Positions 1-9,399 of a stretch of DNA of 64,000 nt are shown here, piece after piece. Source of the stretch: Diphasiastrum complanatum (lineage: Eukaryota; Streptophyta; Lycopodiopsida; Lycopodiales; Lycopodiaceae); contig CM055099.1 in the NCBI GenBank assembly GCA_029204225.1, forward strand, positions 66,493,852 to 66,557,851, read 5' to 3'. The stretch's first letter is position 1. Every line of letters starts with the position of its first letter. A program made the position numbers and the translations under genes. The notes under the pieces are model-generated. The model was not told the origin of the DNA and did not search any database. It saw only the letters and a program-made list of their open reading frames with translations.

Positions 1-430
1 GGTTGCATTCGGACTATCTGTTGAAAGTTTTGAGAATAAGAGGCTAGAACACTGGCGCCCTCCAAACTTGATTCAAACACACTATATGGTCAACCCTAAG
101 CATTGATACCATGTGAAAGAAAATGATAAGTATTCATTTACTTTGACTGGTCTATGACCCAAGTGATTGCACAAACACATATGACACGATGTTAGACAAG
201 AGGACTTGCAATATAACATGAATGATGAAATTATCAACACAAATAGAAGAACCCTATTATGAATCTTGAGCATAGGAATGGATTTGATTTAAAACCCTCT
301 TGAAGTAGGGTGAGTTGCTTCATGAACCCTACAAATGCATAAATGATCATATACGTCCACAATCTAGCTTAATCTCACAAGAGGGGGAGAGAGAAAGAAA
401 GAAAGGGAGTAATAGATAAAAAAGTAAACA
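1..430 (-). mobile_element. End of an LTR retroelement (LTR plus primer site), minus strand
   Basis: On the minus strand, positions 111-101 read TGGTATCAATG, preceded by CACA. This is the usual arrangement of an LTR end followed by a primer-binding site resembling the initiator tRNA-Met type. The LTR would then occupy roughly 112 to about 400 and the element would continue off the left edge. There is no protein evidence and the outer LTR boundary is not visible; a purine-rich tract lies at about 378-410. Confidence 0.35.
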
Positions 431-441
431 TTAAGGAAGAG

Positions 442-872
442 TATTAGTGTGGGTATGGCTATACCTGCGTGCTATTATAGGGACCATTACTATTTTTAGT
501 AATTTGTGTTATAGTCATTACTATTTATAGTAAATTCGTTTTTTATTGCTTATGAATGTAGGTGGGCGCACTACTACTAGATTAGGACTTGTTTATTACT
601 TAGAAATACATCTTGGGTCTTTACCCAATATAGGTAGTAATTTTAGCAAATTAGCTTTTGTTCTTTTGCTATTTGCTTTAGGCATTTAGCTTTTCACATA
701 GATTAGAGAAAGTATATAGGTAAGCTGGCGCCCCACCACAAAGACATTCCAGAGTTTTAGAGCTTTGCTCAATTCTTCTATAATCTGAATTCTCTTTGAT
801 CTTTATGCTTGGTTATGTGAGTGCTAGTAAGACTAGTAACTCCATTTGGAATTTGTATGACAAATTCTAACA
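442..872 (+). repeat. 5' LTR of copia element A
   Basis: This stretch matches 4815-5153 closely over several hundred bases, including the blocks around 'gtgctattatag' and 'ctggcgccccaccacaaagac'. It ends in ...TTCTAACA directly before a primer-binding site, as copia LTRs do. Relative to the 3' copy it lacks about 27 bases after TATTAG, a loss flanked by short TTAG repeats. About 35 bases upstream of it (from about 408) also match the internal sequence upstream of the 3' LTR, which a simple element would not show. Confidence 0.75.
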
Positions 873-886
873 TGGTATCAAAGCAG
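873..886 (+). promoter_or_regulatory. Primer-binding site of copia A
   Basis: TGGTATCAAAGCAG follows the LTR end immediately. It fits the initiator tRNA-Met-like primer site (TGGTATCAGAGC) of plant copia elements with one change. Confidence 0.75.
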
Positions 887-887
887 G

Positions 888-1719
888 CTTTTTGGTGAGA
901 GAAAGGGATTCCTTTTGCAAGGTTGCAAGAAGTAGATTGGAGGAGTGGATCGCAGGCTGCAGCTGCATGCATATTGGATCGTTGTGCTGGAATCAAGGAG
1001 ATTTGCCTACAATTCGCTGTCTGACAGATCTAAACATCTGTTTTAGACCCATTTTCTGCCACAAATTTTTGTTCCAGATCTGTTTTTGTTGGGAATGCAT
1101 GTTGAGACAGTATACTATGTAGGATCTATTCGCTGTTGTTACTGCATGCAGACCTGTTAGCTGCCTAATGAGACAACAAAATATTGTCAACAGGGACAAT
1201 TTCAAGGAACAGGAATATTGTCAATAGGAACAATTTCAAGAGCTAAGTTCCAAGAAAGGTGGCAAAGGGAAGAAGAAGAAGCATGATACGGAGGAGAATC
1301 AATCAAATCGATCAGAAGATGGAAAGAAAGCAGTTCAAAAGGGAAACTGCTTTGTTTGTGGAAAATCAGAGCATTATGCAAAGGAGTGCTGCCACAACAA
1401 GTTCAAGAAAAAGCAGGATGAGAATTTTGCTGAAGAAGAAGAAACATCTAAAGCAAAATTGAGTGCTTCGGATCTTGAAGACTATGAGTTGTTTTCGGCA
1501 TCAACATCTTCTGGTGGTGGCCCCTCGAAGGAAGAAGATTGTTGGTTTATTGATTCAGGAGCTTCGAAGCATATGACACCTAGAATGGAGTGGCTATCTT
1601 ATTTTCAACAATTAGATGATGGATCAAATGTGAAGTTGGAAGATAACTACACATATGATATAAAAGGAGTTGGAAAAGTACACCGAGAAAAGGCAAATCT
1701 AACCAAAGCTCTCAAATAG
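888..1719 (+). pseudogene. copia A gag and protease remnant
   Basis: The 5' part (888-1250) has no long open frame. From about 1340 one frame gives a CCHC zinc knuckle (CFVCGKSEHYAKEC) near 1355-1395, followed by a Lys/Glu-rich spacer. The frame starting at 1459 gives WFIDSGASKHMT at about 1543-1578, the aspartic protease active site of Ty1/copia polyproteins (D-S-G). Coding ends at 1717 with a stop, exactly where unrelated sequence begins. This order (gag knuckle, protease, then integrase) is the copia order. The element cannot make an intact polyprotein. Confidence 0.75.
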
Positions 1720-2890
1720 CAAGATAGCAGTAGACAAAAAGAAAGAAAGGAGTAAGCGCTCCCTCAGATCCAAGTTTGTTGTCCTGCTGGCTGTACGTCT
1801 ACTGAGTTGACAAGTTGTTTAATGTCTTTTACCCCCCCGGGCAAGTTAGAACTCTCCCTGAAATCCAATCAAAAGGAACCGCCATAGAGGTGCGTTGGGC
1901 TCAGAATTCCCCCAAAAACCACAAAAAAAAGTCGGGGTTGCCCTCCTCCTTCAGAGATGTGCTGGGCTGCAGCAGAGAATCGCTGATTGGGCCGTTGGTT
2001 TGCACCTAAAACGTGCGAAAAATTCTGCCTCAGAACATCCACAGAACAGCACTGGACATTTGTCTAGAAAACACATTGGAAAAAAGGCATAGAAAAACGC
2101 CCCAAAACACTTCTTGGAGGGCGCTGGAACTGTAGGAACTGGCCACCCCAATTTCTACACTGACTTGTACGTTTTTTCCTCTTTTCACCAACGCTGAAGA
2201 AGAGCTTCAGGAGGGCGATAGACCATCAGAAGGAATTCTGCACCAAATCGGAGTCTTTTAGGCTCCCAATAGGCTGGAACAACAGCGTTGGAGGTCCAAA
2301 AAACTTCTGAAATCTGTCTCCCGATTTTCCCCCTCAAGATCCTACCAAAAACATGCAAAATTTGCAGATTTTCACACTTTCTCTCTCTAGAACGAACGTT
2401 TTTCTCTCTAGAACGAGGCTCTAATACCAATTGTCACAAGCAAGTCTCTCCAGGCTCGTGAATCCTAGAAGGCCGGTGTGTTAAATGAACCTCCCAACCA
2501 TAGGCACCTCCTTTTCGAGTCCTTGCTATTCTCGTCAACTGGCACATGGCATCCACCTGTGGGTGATCAGTCCACTTGGCATGTGACCCTGGAATACTGA
2601 GTGACTCATAGGGTACCACCCCCGTGCCCCACCAAAGACCTGTGACCTGCTTCGTCACCCCGACTACTTGTCGGCTAGCATCTCGTCACTGACGGCTAGG
2701 TCCCGAAGGTCAAGACACACCGCATCTCTGACAGCTTGTCAAGCGGCCACACCGGATCACTACTTGTGACGCACCGGTCCCTACTTGGGACAGATGTCCT
2801 CATCGGTCACCAACCCTTGCCAATACTAGGCCTCAAGCCCTTTGGTAATCGGCCGTGCCGAGATCATGATTGAGCCATAACTGGGCCCAT
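1720..2890 (-). mobile_element. LTR-element fragment inside copia A, opposite orientation
   Basis: This block is more GC-rich than its surroundings and replaces the integrase core of copia A, which resumes at about 2900. On the minus strand 429-418 of the 2 kb segment (2429-2418) reads TGGTATTAGAGC, a primer-binding site, preceded by GTGACAAT. So an LTR would lie at about 2430-2890 and the 5' leader of the inserted element at 2417 down to about 1740. No protein domain of its own was seen; it may be a non-autonomous or truncated element. Confidence 0.5.
2418..2429 (-). promoter_or_regulatory. Primer-binding site of the inserted LTR element
   Basis: Minus-strand TGGTATTAGAGC differs by one base from the common TGGTATCAGAGC site and follows a plausible LTR end (GTGACAAT). 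Confidence 0.55.
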
Positions 2891-2894
2891 ACTT

Positions 2895-3392
2895 AAGGAT
2901 TCTAGGAGCAAGTTGGATTCTAAGGCAACCCAGTGTTTATTACTTGGATGTGATAGTCAAGAGAAGGGATACAGGTTGTAGGACTTAAAGGGTAAAAAAG
3001 TCATCATAAGTAGGGATGTAATCTTGGATGAGGAGGCAACTTATACTGATACAGAGATACCTTATGATAGGAATCAAGATGGAGGAATCCCTATATTGTG
3101 TGACAAGTTATTAAAGGAGCCTGAATCAACACATGTATTGCCTACGCCAATCCAAGTACCTAAAGTGACCTTGGTTGAGAAAGGAAAGAGTAAGGAGAGA
3201 TCAAGTATATGGGATACTTATTCACCTCCTACTTCACCAAGCAGGAAGCATCCTAAATTAGAAACCAAAAGATTGCCTAGATGGATGAAACTATCAAATA
3301 TAGTATCATTATGGAACAAGGAGAGTCAAGTCAGTACACATGGGACTAGGAGATCAGCTAGGCTTGAAAAGCAACATGAAGATCAGGATTGA
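2895..3392 (+). pseudogene. copia A integrase C-terminus and linker to RT
   Basis: Translation from about 2895 reads LDSKATQ...LLGCDSQEKGYRL..., then GKKVIISRDVILDE. This is the SH3-like end of a copia integrase (typically LGY...KGYR...SRDV.FDE). It runs into a hydrophilic linker with TRRSARLEKQHEDQD, the usual stretch before copia reverse transcriptase. One stop (the TAG near 2983) lies in the first part; the frame 3024-3392 is open. The integrase zinc finger and DDE core are missing, replaced by the upstream insertion. Confidence 0.75.
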
Positions 3393-3446
3393 CAAGAGGA
3401 TCGATAGGAGGATCATCATGAAGATGGGGATGTACATTTTGCATAT

Positions 3447-4322
3447 ATGGCCACAGTATTGAAAACCAAGGATCCATCTACTTTCAGAGAGGCTGAAAAA
3501 GAGGATATTTGGAGGAAAGCTATGGATGAGGAGTACGACTCAATCATGAAGAACAAGACCTGGAGACTTGTTCGGTTACCTACAGGTAAAAAGGCCATTG
3601 GATGCAAGTGGGTGTATAGAACTAAGTACAAATCAGATGGTTCTATGGATAAACATAAGGCAAGATTGGTGGCAAAAGGTTATGCTCAACGGGAAGGGAT
3701 TGACTATAAAAAAAACTTTTGCACCAGTTGCTAAGTCTACTACTATGAGGACGGTTTATCATTGGCAGCTCAGTTTGGATGGGATATTCAACAAATGGGT
3801 GTGAAGAGTGCATTCTAGAATGGGTTTCTAGAAGAGGAAGTCGACATGGAGCAGCCAGAGGGATACATAGTAGCAAGACATGAAGACAAGGTTTGCAAGT
3901 TGGACAAGGCACTATATGGACTTACGCAGGCACCCAGGGCATGGTACACGAGGATTGACAAATACTTTGAGGAGCTTGGCTTTCATAGGAGTAGTTCAGA
4001 GCATACACTTTATGTTTTGATCAGGGATGGTCATATTGTAATTGTAGTGGTGTACGTGGACGATCTTGTTATTACAGGATCAAATCATAGTATGATTCTA
4101 GGTATCAAGAAAGATCTCTTTATTTTTCAATCTAAGTATGCACATGAACTTCTTGAAAAGTTCAATATGTCAAAGTGCAAGCTTATTTCTACACCATATG
4201 ATAGTGGATGTAAGCTTACTAAAGCTGAGGAGGATCAAGATGTAGCTGAGAAGCTATATAGAAATTTTGTTGGAAGCTTAATCTATCTTGAGGTTTGGCA
4301 TTCTTTATGGGAGATAGGATGA
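3447..4322 (+). pseudogene. copia A reverse transcriptase (frameshifted)
   Basis: The first frame (3447-3734) gives WRKAMDEEYDSIMKNKTW...GCKWVYRTKYKSDG...KARLVAKGYAQREGIDY, the start of a copia RT. A frameshift in the A-run at about 3708-3714 moves it to the next frame (TFAPVAKSTTMR). A stop follows within the N-G-F-L region. From 3846 it continues MEQPEGYIV...CKLDKALYGLTQAPRAWY, and YVDDLVITGS near 4050-4080 is the catalytic YVDD motif. About 35 residues normally between the YVDD segment and 'YAHELLEKF' are deleted at about 4115. The gene is dead. Confidence 0.85.
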
Positions 4323-4323
4323 T

Positions 4324-4779
4324 TTGAAGTTACAGGGCTATCTAGATGTTGATTGGGCTGGAGATGCGGAAGACCGAAGATCTACTACAGGTTATGTTTT
4401 TAGTCTTGGTTCTAGTGCTCTCTCTTGGAGTTCAAAGAACCAGCATATTATTGCATTATCATCTACAGAGGCAGAATACCAAGCTACTACAAGTGCGGCA
4501 AGTGAAGCAATATGGTTAGGAAGGATTCTACGTGATCTACATATGGTACAAGATTACCTACGGTACTTCAGTGTGACAATCAGAGTTGTATTAAATTGGC
4601 AAAAAATCCAGTTTTTCACAGCAAGACAAAGCACATTGAAGTATAACAACACTTCATCAGAGAGAGGATTCAGAGTGGTGACGTGGAGCTTATCTATTGT
4701 CCTACAAAAGAGCAAGTTGCAGATATCTTTACCAAAGGACTTGGCAAAGGAAAGTTTCAGAAGTTTACAGAACTTCTAG
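4324..4779 (+). pseudogene. copia A RNase H domain
   Basis: LDVDWAGDAEDRRSTTGYVF and ALSSTEAEYQATTSAASEAIWL are the typical copia RNase H blocks, carrying the first Asp (D-W-A-G-D) and the Glu (T-E-A-E-Y). The later part (after about 4560) is out of frame: the expected D-N-Q-S block is read in another frame and the H-I-E-V block is shifted. It follows the RT fragment directly and ends just before the polypurine tract. Confidence 0.8.
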
Positions 4780-4802
4780 GAGTAATATATAACAAAGTAA
4801 AC

Positions 4803-5153
4803 ATTAAGGGGGAGTATTAGGAATTAATGTTTATTTCATACCCCTTAGTGTGAGTATGGCCATGCCTGCGTGCTATTATAGGGGCCATTACTATTTTTAG
4901 TAAGTTGTGTTATAGGGGTCATTACTATTTATAGTAAATTCGTTTTTTATTGCTTATGCATGTAGGTGGGCACACTAATACTAGATTAGGACTTGTTTTA
5001 TTACTTAGAAATACATCTTGTGTCTTTACCCAATATAGGTAGTAATTTTAGCAATTAGCTTTTGTTCTTTTGCTATTTGTTTAGGCTTTTAGCTTTTCAC
5101 ATAGATTAGAGAAAGTATATAGGTAGGCTGGCGCCCCACCACAAAGACGTTCT
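4803..5153 (+). repeat. Polypurine tract and truncated 3' LTR of copia A
   Basis: AAGGGGGAG at about 4806-4814 is a polypurine tract. The LTR starts at 4815 (TATTAGGAATTAATG, so the expected TG is TA) and matches the 5' LTR up to 'ccaccacaaagac' at about 5148. The last ~130 bases present in the 5' copy (including the ...TTCTAACA end) are missing because sequence of copia B begins at about 5157. Confidence 0.75.
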
Positions 5154-5156
5154 AGT

Positions 5157-6098
5157 GGGTGACATGCAAGCAACTGTGGAAACATGCAAGCAATCTGAAT
5201 AATTCTAGAGGCATGCATGCAACATGCATGGACTAGTACTTGCACATGCAAACGGAAATTGCTAGCAAATTGTAATTTTGTCGACATGCAATGAATAAAT
5301 CAAACTTTTGAAGTAATCGAATCTGCTGGCTATGGAGGGCAGCAAGCAAGATGAAGAGGATGCGAGCAGAAATTTGCATGAAACTTCCATCAGAAACTTG
5401 CTACACAAACTAAAATGATAGTATATGCTGTAAGCAGCATTCTAACATCATTAATCCTGGAAATTGCTCCTCCAATTGGGTATTGGATCACGAATGCTTG
5501 TTGTCCATGAATTTCCAGCAAGAAGAACATTGCATTAGCAAGAAAACAAAGCAATAAATCAGATCCAACAAGACATCAATCTAGGATAGCATTACACTAG
5601 CATTAATCAGCAAGAGATTCTACAAAAACAAATCACAAGAGCATATGTGAGAAGAAATCTCTCTCTCTCTCCCCAATAGTGCGCCCATCTAGGAGGAGGA
5701 GGTATCATTTATAGATTGGAAACAAATGATATGTGATGTACATGGCTTCCAAGTGTCAAAAGTAGGTGAAATAGGTGTCCCACATGCTAAGCATGCAGTT
5801 TCCCTCTTCATGCAATGATTTGCCTTGGTCCACAAGTTTCCTATATAGGAAAAATGCGCCCTCCTACAACATGAGAAAATTCATATAGTTCCAACATATA
5901 GTTGGTAGCATGTAAAATTGCCCCTAGGGCCCCATGTACAACTTATGGGCCTACTCAAGGTTTTAAAACCCTTACAATAAATTTTTATAATGTTTACAAA
6001 CTTGGTAAGCCTATTTAAACTTTGAGAGAATACAACGCAAATTAAAATTGTGTGGCGCTAAAATACATGGTTAAAATGATCAAACTTAAACCATAACA
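5157..6098 (-). repeat. LTR of copia B (minus orientation)
   Basis: The minus-strand LTR begins at 6098 with TGTTATGGTTTAAG, immediately downstream of an AGGAGGGAGC polypurine tract (6108-6099), so this is the 3' LTR of the minus-strand element. It matches the plus-strand copy at 8200-9120 almost throughout, with scattered differences. It is about 940 bases long, long for a copia LTR, and includes a CT/GA run (about 5656-5675) and TGCATGCAAG-rich stretches near its distal end. The distal end at about 5157 is cut against copia A. Confidence 0.8.
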
Positions 6099-6909
6099 GC
6101 TCCCTCCTAAGTTTGGTCAATTTTACATACTCCAAGCTTCTTCCTATGACGATGAAATAATGTTGCATGTAGTGGCTTTGTAAGAATATCTGCAACCATG
6201 CTACTTGAGTCAATGAAGATAGGGGAGATGATCTTCTTTTGACTAAATCTCTCAAATGATGATACTTGATATGAATATGTTTGGTCCTCCCATGAAATAC
6301 GGCGTCTTTTGAAAGTACAATAGCAGAAGTGTTGTCAATAAATAAAGAACCTGGGCCTTCATCAAGTTGATGTAGATGTTCAAGCATGAATCGCAGCCAA
6401 ACTACTTCATTAGAAACTCTTGAGGCTGCAATATATTTCGCCTCGCAAGAGGATTGAGCAACGAAAGATTGCTTCTTGCATATCCATGTGATGGCTGCCC
6501 CTGAAAGTATACTACATCCTCCTGTAATGCTTTTATAATCATCCACATTAGAAGCACAACTGGCATCACTGTATGAAGCAACTGATAGACCATCTTGTTT
6601 AGAGAAAACAAGTCCATAATCGGAAGTAGCTTTCAAATATTGTAAAACGTATTTAGCATGCTTCCAATGAATAACACCTAGATTAGTAGCAAACTGACTA
6701 AGAGAATGAATTGCATCGGCAATATCAGGCCGTGTCCAAGTAGTGAGATACATTAAAGATCCAATCAAATTGTGATAAGGAAACTTGGACATTTCTTCAT
6801 GTTCCTCTTCAGTCTTCGCTCCATCTTCCTTGGATAATTTGACTCCAGGTAGCATAGGAATGTCTTTGCCTTTGCACTCCAGCATATTGTAGTCCTTCAG
6901 GATCTTCAA
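6058..6909 (-). pseudogene. copia B RNase H and RT C-terminus
   Basis: The open frame of 283 codons carries the copia RT/RNase H end. In order it shows KFPYHNLIGSLMYLTTWTRPDI (about residues 43-64), YSDASCASNVDDYKSITGGC (RNase H first Asp), SSCEAKYIAASRVSNEVVWL (the Glu), LFIDNTSAIVLSKDAVFHGR (the D-N block) and KHIHIKYHHLRD. The last ~40 codons drift off into another frame and the LTR. The previous RT segment is separated by a stop at about 6918. Confidence 0.85.
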
Positions 6910-6918
6910 AATATAATG

Positions 6919-7813
6919 TTATTGATGAAGTGCAATGATGCCTTTTACCCTGTCATGATGAATTTGAATTCCAAGGCAAAATTTTGCCTCTCCAAGGTCC
7001 GAAACATCAAAGATAGAGCCAATTAACTTCTTACAATGATTGATGAAACGAGTAGAATTTCCTATCAACAATGAATCATCAACATAGACTGTCAACAATA
7101 CATAATACTCATTCACCCTTTTGAAATGAACATTACCATCAAGAATGAATGGTATGAACCCCAATGCTCTTAGGACTTGATCTATCTTCTTATTCTATTG
7201 TCTAGCGGATTGCTTTAAACCCAACTAGGATGATGTCTACTCAAATAGCCTGATGGCTGCTTCATAAAAATAGTTTCATCAAGTGTGCCATATAAATATG
7301 TTGTTTTCTCATCTATTTGATGCATTTCCAGATCATAATAAGCGACCAAAGCAACTAACAAACATATGCTAGCTTGCTTTGCAACGGGAGATAGGTATCA
7401 AAATAGTCAACTCCAAACTTTTGAGAATAACCTTTTGCTACAAGGCGAGCCTTGAAGCGTGTAATATCACCTTTGGGTGAAAATTTAAGTTTGTAGAGCC
7501 ATTTGCAATCTATGGCCTTTCTTCCTGGTGGTAAAGGCTGCAGCTTCCAAACTTGGTGTCGATACATGGACTCCATCTCTTCATCCATAGCTTTGTGCCA
7601 TTGATCTCGTTCTTTGCTTTGCATTGCTTCTTCATAAGTTGATGGAGCAACCATAAAATATCCAAATTCTCTTTGGAAGCGAATTGGCTCTCGTCTCTCT
7701 CTACTCGGCCATGATGTAGCAGCTTCCTCATCTTCGAATTCTTCTTCTTCCTCACCTGCATGTTCAATTACTTCTTCTTCTTCTTCTTCTTCATCAAGAA
7801 GAGGTTCATGCAT
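6919..7813 (-). pseudogene. copia B reverse transcriptase (broken)
   Basis: Reading down the minus strand, 7813-7355 gives an acidic linker (runs of Glu), QWHKAMDEEMESMYRHQVW, DCKWLYKLKFSPKGD and FKARLVAKGYSQKFGVDY, the N-terminal copia RT. It then breaks at about 7380, where the expected TFAPV reads TYLPL. After a damaged stretch (7165-7354), 7164-6919 gives YVLLTVYVDDSLLIGN with the YVDD catalytic site and LGEAKFCLGIQIHHDR. A stop separates it from the RNase H segment. Confidence 0.85.
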
Positions 7814-7897
7814 AGTTGGAACAATAGGTTGCTCTTTTGGAGTAGCATGAAACAGTTTGACAACATCATATCCTAGAACATCTGCTTCTTCCTTTTC

Positions 7898-8061
7898 CTA
7901 GAATATAGGATCATCTATGAACTTTGATTCATCAAAGCGTACATCTCTAGAAAAATGAAATTTCTTTGTAGTTGGAATGTAAATCTTATAATAATTTGAG
8001 ATTGCATCATATCCAACTAGAATTCCTAGCATAGCAGTATTGTCTAGCTTATTGCGTTTAA
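7898..8061 (-). pseudogene. copia B integrase C-terminal remnant
   Basis: The minus-strand frame gives LGILVGYDAISNYYKIYIP and KFHFSRDVRFDESKF, the SH3-like tail of a copia integrase. It is joined at about 8062 directly to LTR sequence (TTTGACACTTGGAAGC), so gag, protease and most of integrase are deleted. An ATG-started frame of 84 codons runs through the junction, mixing LTR-encoded and integrase-encoded residues. Confidence 0.75.
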
Positions 8062-8199
8062 GCTTCCAAGTGTCAAAAGTAGGTGAAATAGGTGTCCCAC
8101 ATGCTAAGCATGCACTTTCCCTCTTCATGCAATGATTTGCCTTGGTCCACAAGTTTCCTATATAGGAAAAATGCGCTCTCCTACAACATGAGAAAATTC
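8062..8199 (-). repeat. Internal fragment of a copia B LTR (minus)
   Basis: This matches the inner part of the LTR (the stretch from 'gaattttc..atgttgtagga' to 'gacacttggaagc'). It is the far half of a minus-oriented LTR whose first ~190 bases are at 9391-9206. The two parts are separated by the plus-oriented copy 8200-9205. Confidence 0.75.
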
Positions 8200-9205
8200 T
8201 GTTATGGTTTAAGTTTGATCAATTTCACCATGTATTTTAGCACCACGCAATTTTAATTTGCGTTGTATTCTCTCAAAGTTTAAATAGCCTTACCAAGTTT
8301 GTAAACATTATAAAAATTTATTGTAAAGGTTTTAAAACCTTGAGTAGGCCCATAAGTTGTACATGGGACCCTAGGGGGTAATTTTACATGCTACCAACTA
8401 TATGTTGGAACTACATGAATTTTCTTATGTTGTAGGAGGGCGCATTTTTCCTATATAGGAAACTTGTGGACCAAGGCAAATCATTGCATGAAGAGGGAAA
8501 CTGCATGCTTAGCATGTGGGACACCTATTTCACCTACTTTTGACACTTGGAAGCCATGTACATCACATATCACCTCCTCCTCCTAGATGGGCGCACTATT
8601 GGAGAGAGAGAGAGAGATTTCTTCTCACATATGCTCTTGTGATTTGTTTTTTGTGGTAGAATCTAATTAATGCTAGTGTAATGTTATCCTAGATTGGTGT
8701 CTTGTTGGATCTGATTTATTGCTTCGTTTTCTTCCTAATGTAATGTTCTTGTTGCTGGAAATTCATGGACAGCAAGCATTCGTGATCCGATCGACCCAAT
8801 TGGAGGAGCAATTTCCAGGATTAATGATGTTAGAATGCTCCTTACAGCATATACTATCATTTTAGTTTGTGTAGCAAGTTTCTGACGGAAGTTTCATGCA
8901 AATTTCTGCTCGCATCCTCTTCATCTTGCTCGCTGCCCTCCATAGCCAGCAGATTCGATTACTTCGAAAGTTTGATCTATTCATTGCATGTCGACAGAAT
9001 TATAATTTGCTAGCAATTTTCGTTTGCATGTGCAAGTACTAGTCCATGCATGTTGCATGCATGCCTCTAGAATTATTCATATTGCTTGCATGTTTCCACA
9101 GTTGCTTGCATGTTGATTGCATGTCACTGTATTTGCTTGCATGTTGATTACATGTTGCTGATTTTGATCTATTTTGAGTTGTAGAAGACCATCAAGGATT
9201 CCTAG
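8200..9205 (+). repeat. LTR of copia B family in plus orientation
   Basis: It begins with TGTTATGGTTTAAGTTTGATC at 8200 and matches the reverse complement of 5157-6098. It also extends about 80 bases past the end of that copy (TTGATTGCATGTCAC...), so the LTR is at least about 1 kb, or some internal sequence is included. There is no identifiable primer site at the right end. With the minus copy at 5157-6098 it forms an inverted repeat of about 940 bases with a 2.1 kb spacer. Confidence 0.75.
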
Positions 9206-9391
9206 GTTGATAGCATGTAAAATTGCCCCTAGGGCCCCATGTACTACTCAAGGTTTTAAAACCTTTACAATAGATTTTTATAATGTTTACAAACTTGGTA
9301 AGCCTATTTAAAATTTGAGAGAATATAACGCAAATTAAAGTTGCGTGGCACTAAAATACATGGTGAAATTAATCAAACTTAAACCATAACA
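9206..9391 (-). repeat. First ~190 bases of a copia B LTR (minus)
   Basis: It starts at 9391 with TGTTATGGTTTAAG on the minus strand and ends at about 9206 within the LTR (ACATGCTATCAACC). Its continuation is found at 8199-8062, so the plus-oriented LTR copy sits inside it. Confidence 0.75.
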
Positions 9392-9399
9392 GGTAATAG

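Noticed and set aside
8580-8640. Possible CT/GA microsatellite as an independent repeat
   Set aside because: It is part of the LTR and has its mirror in the other LTR copy near 5656-5675.
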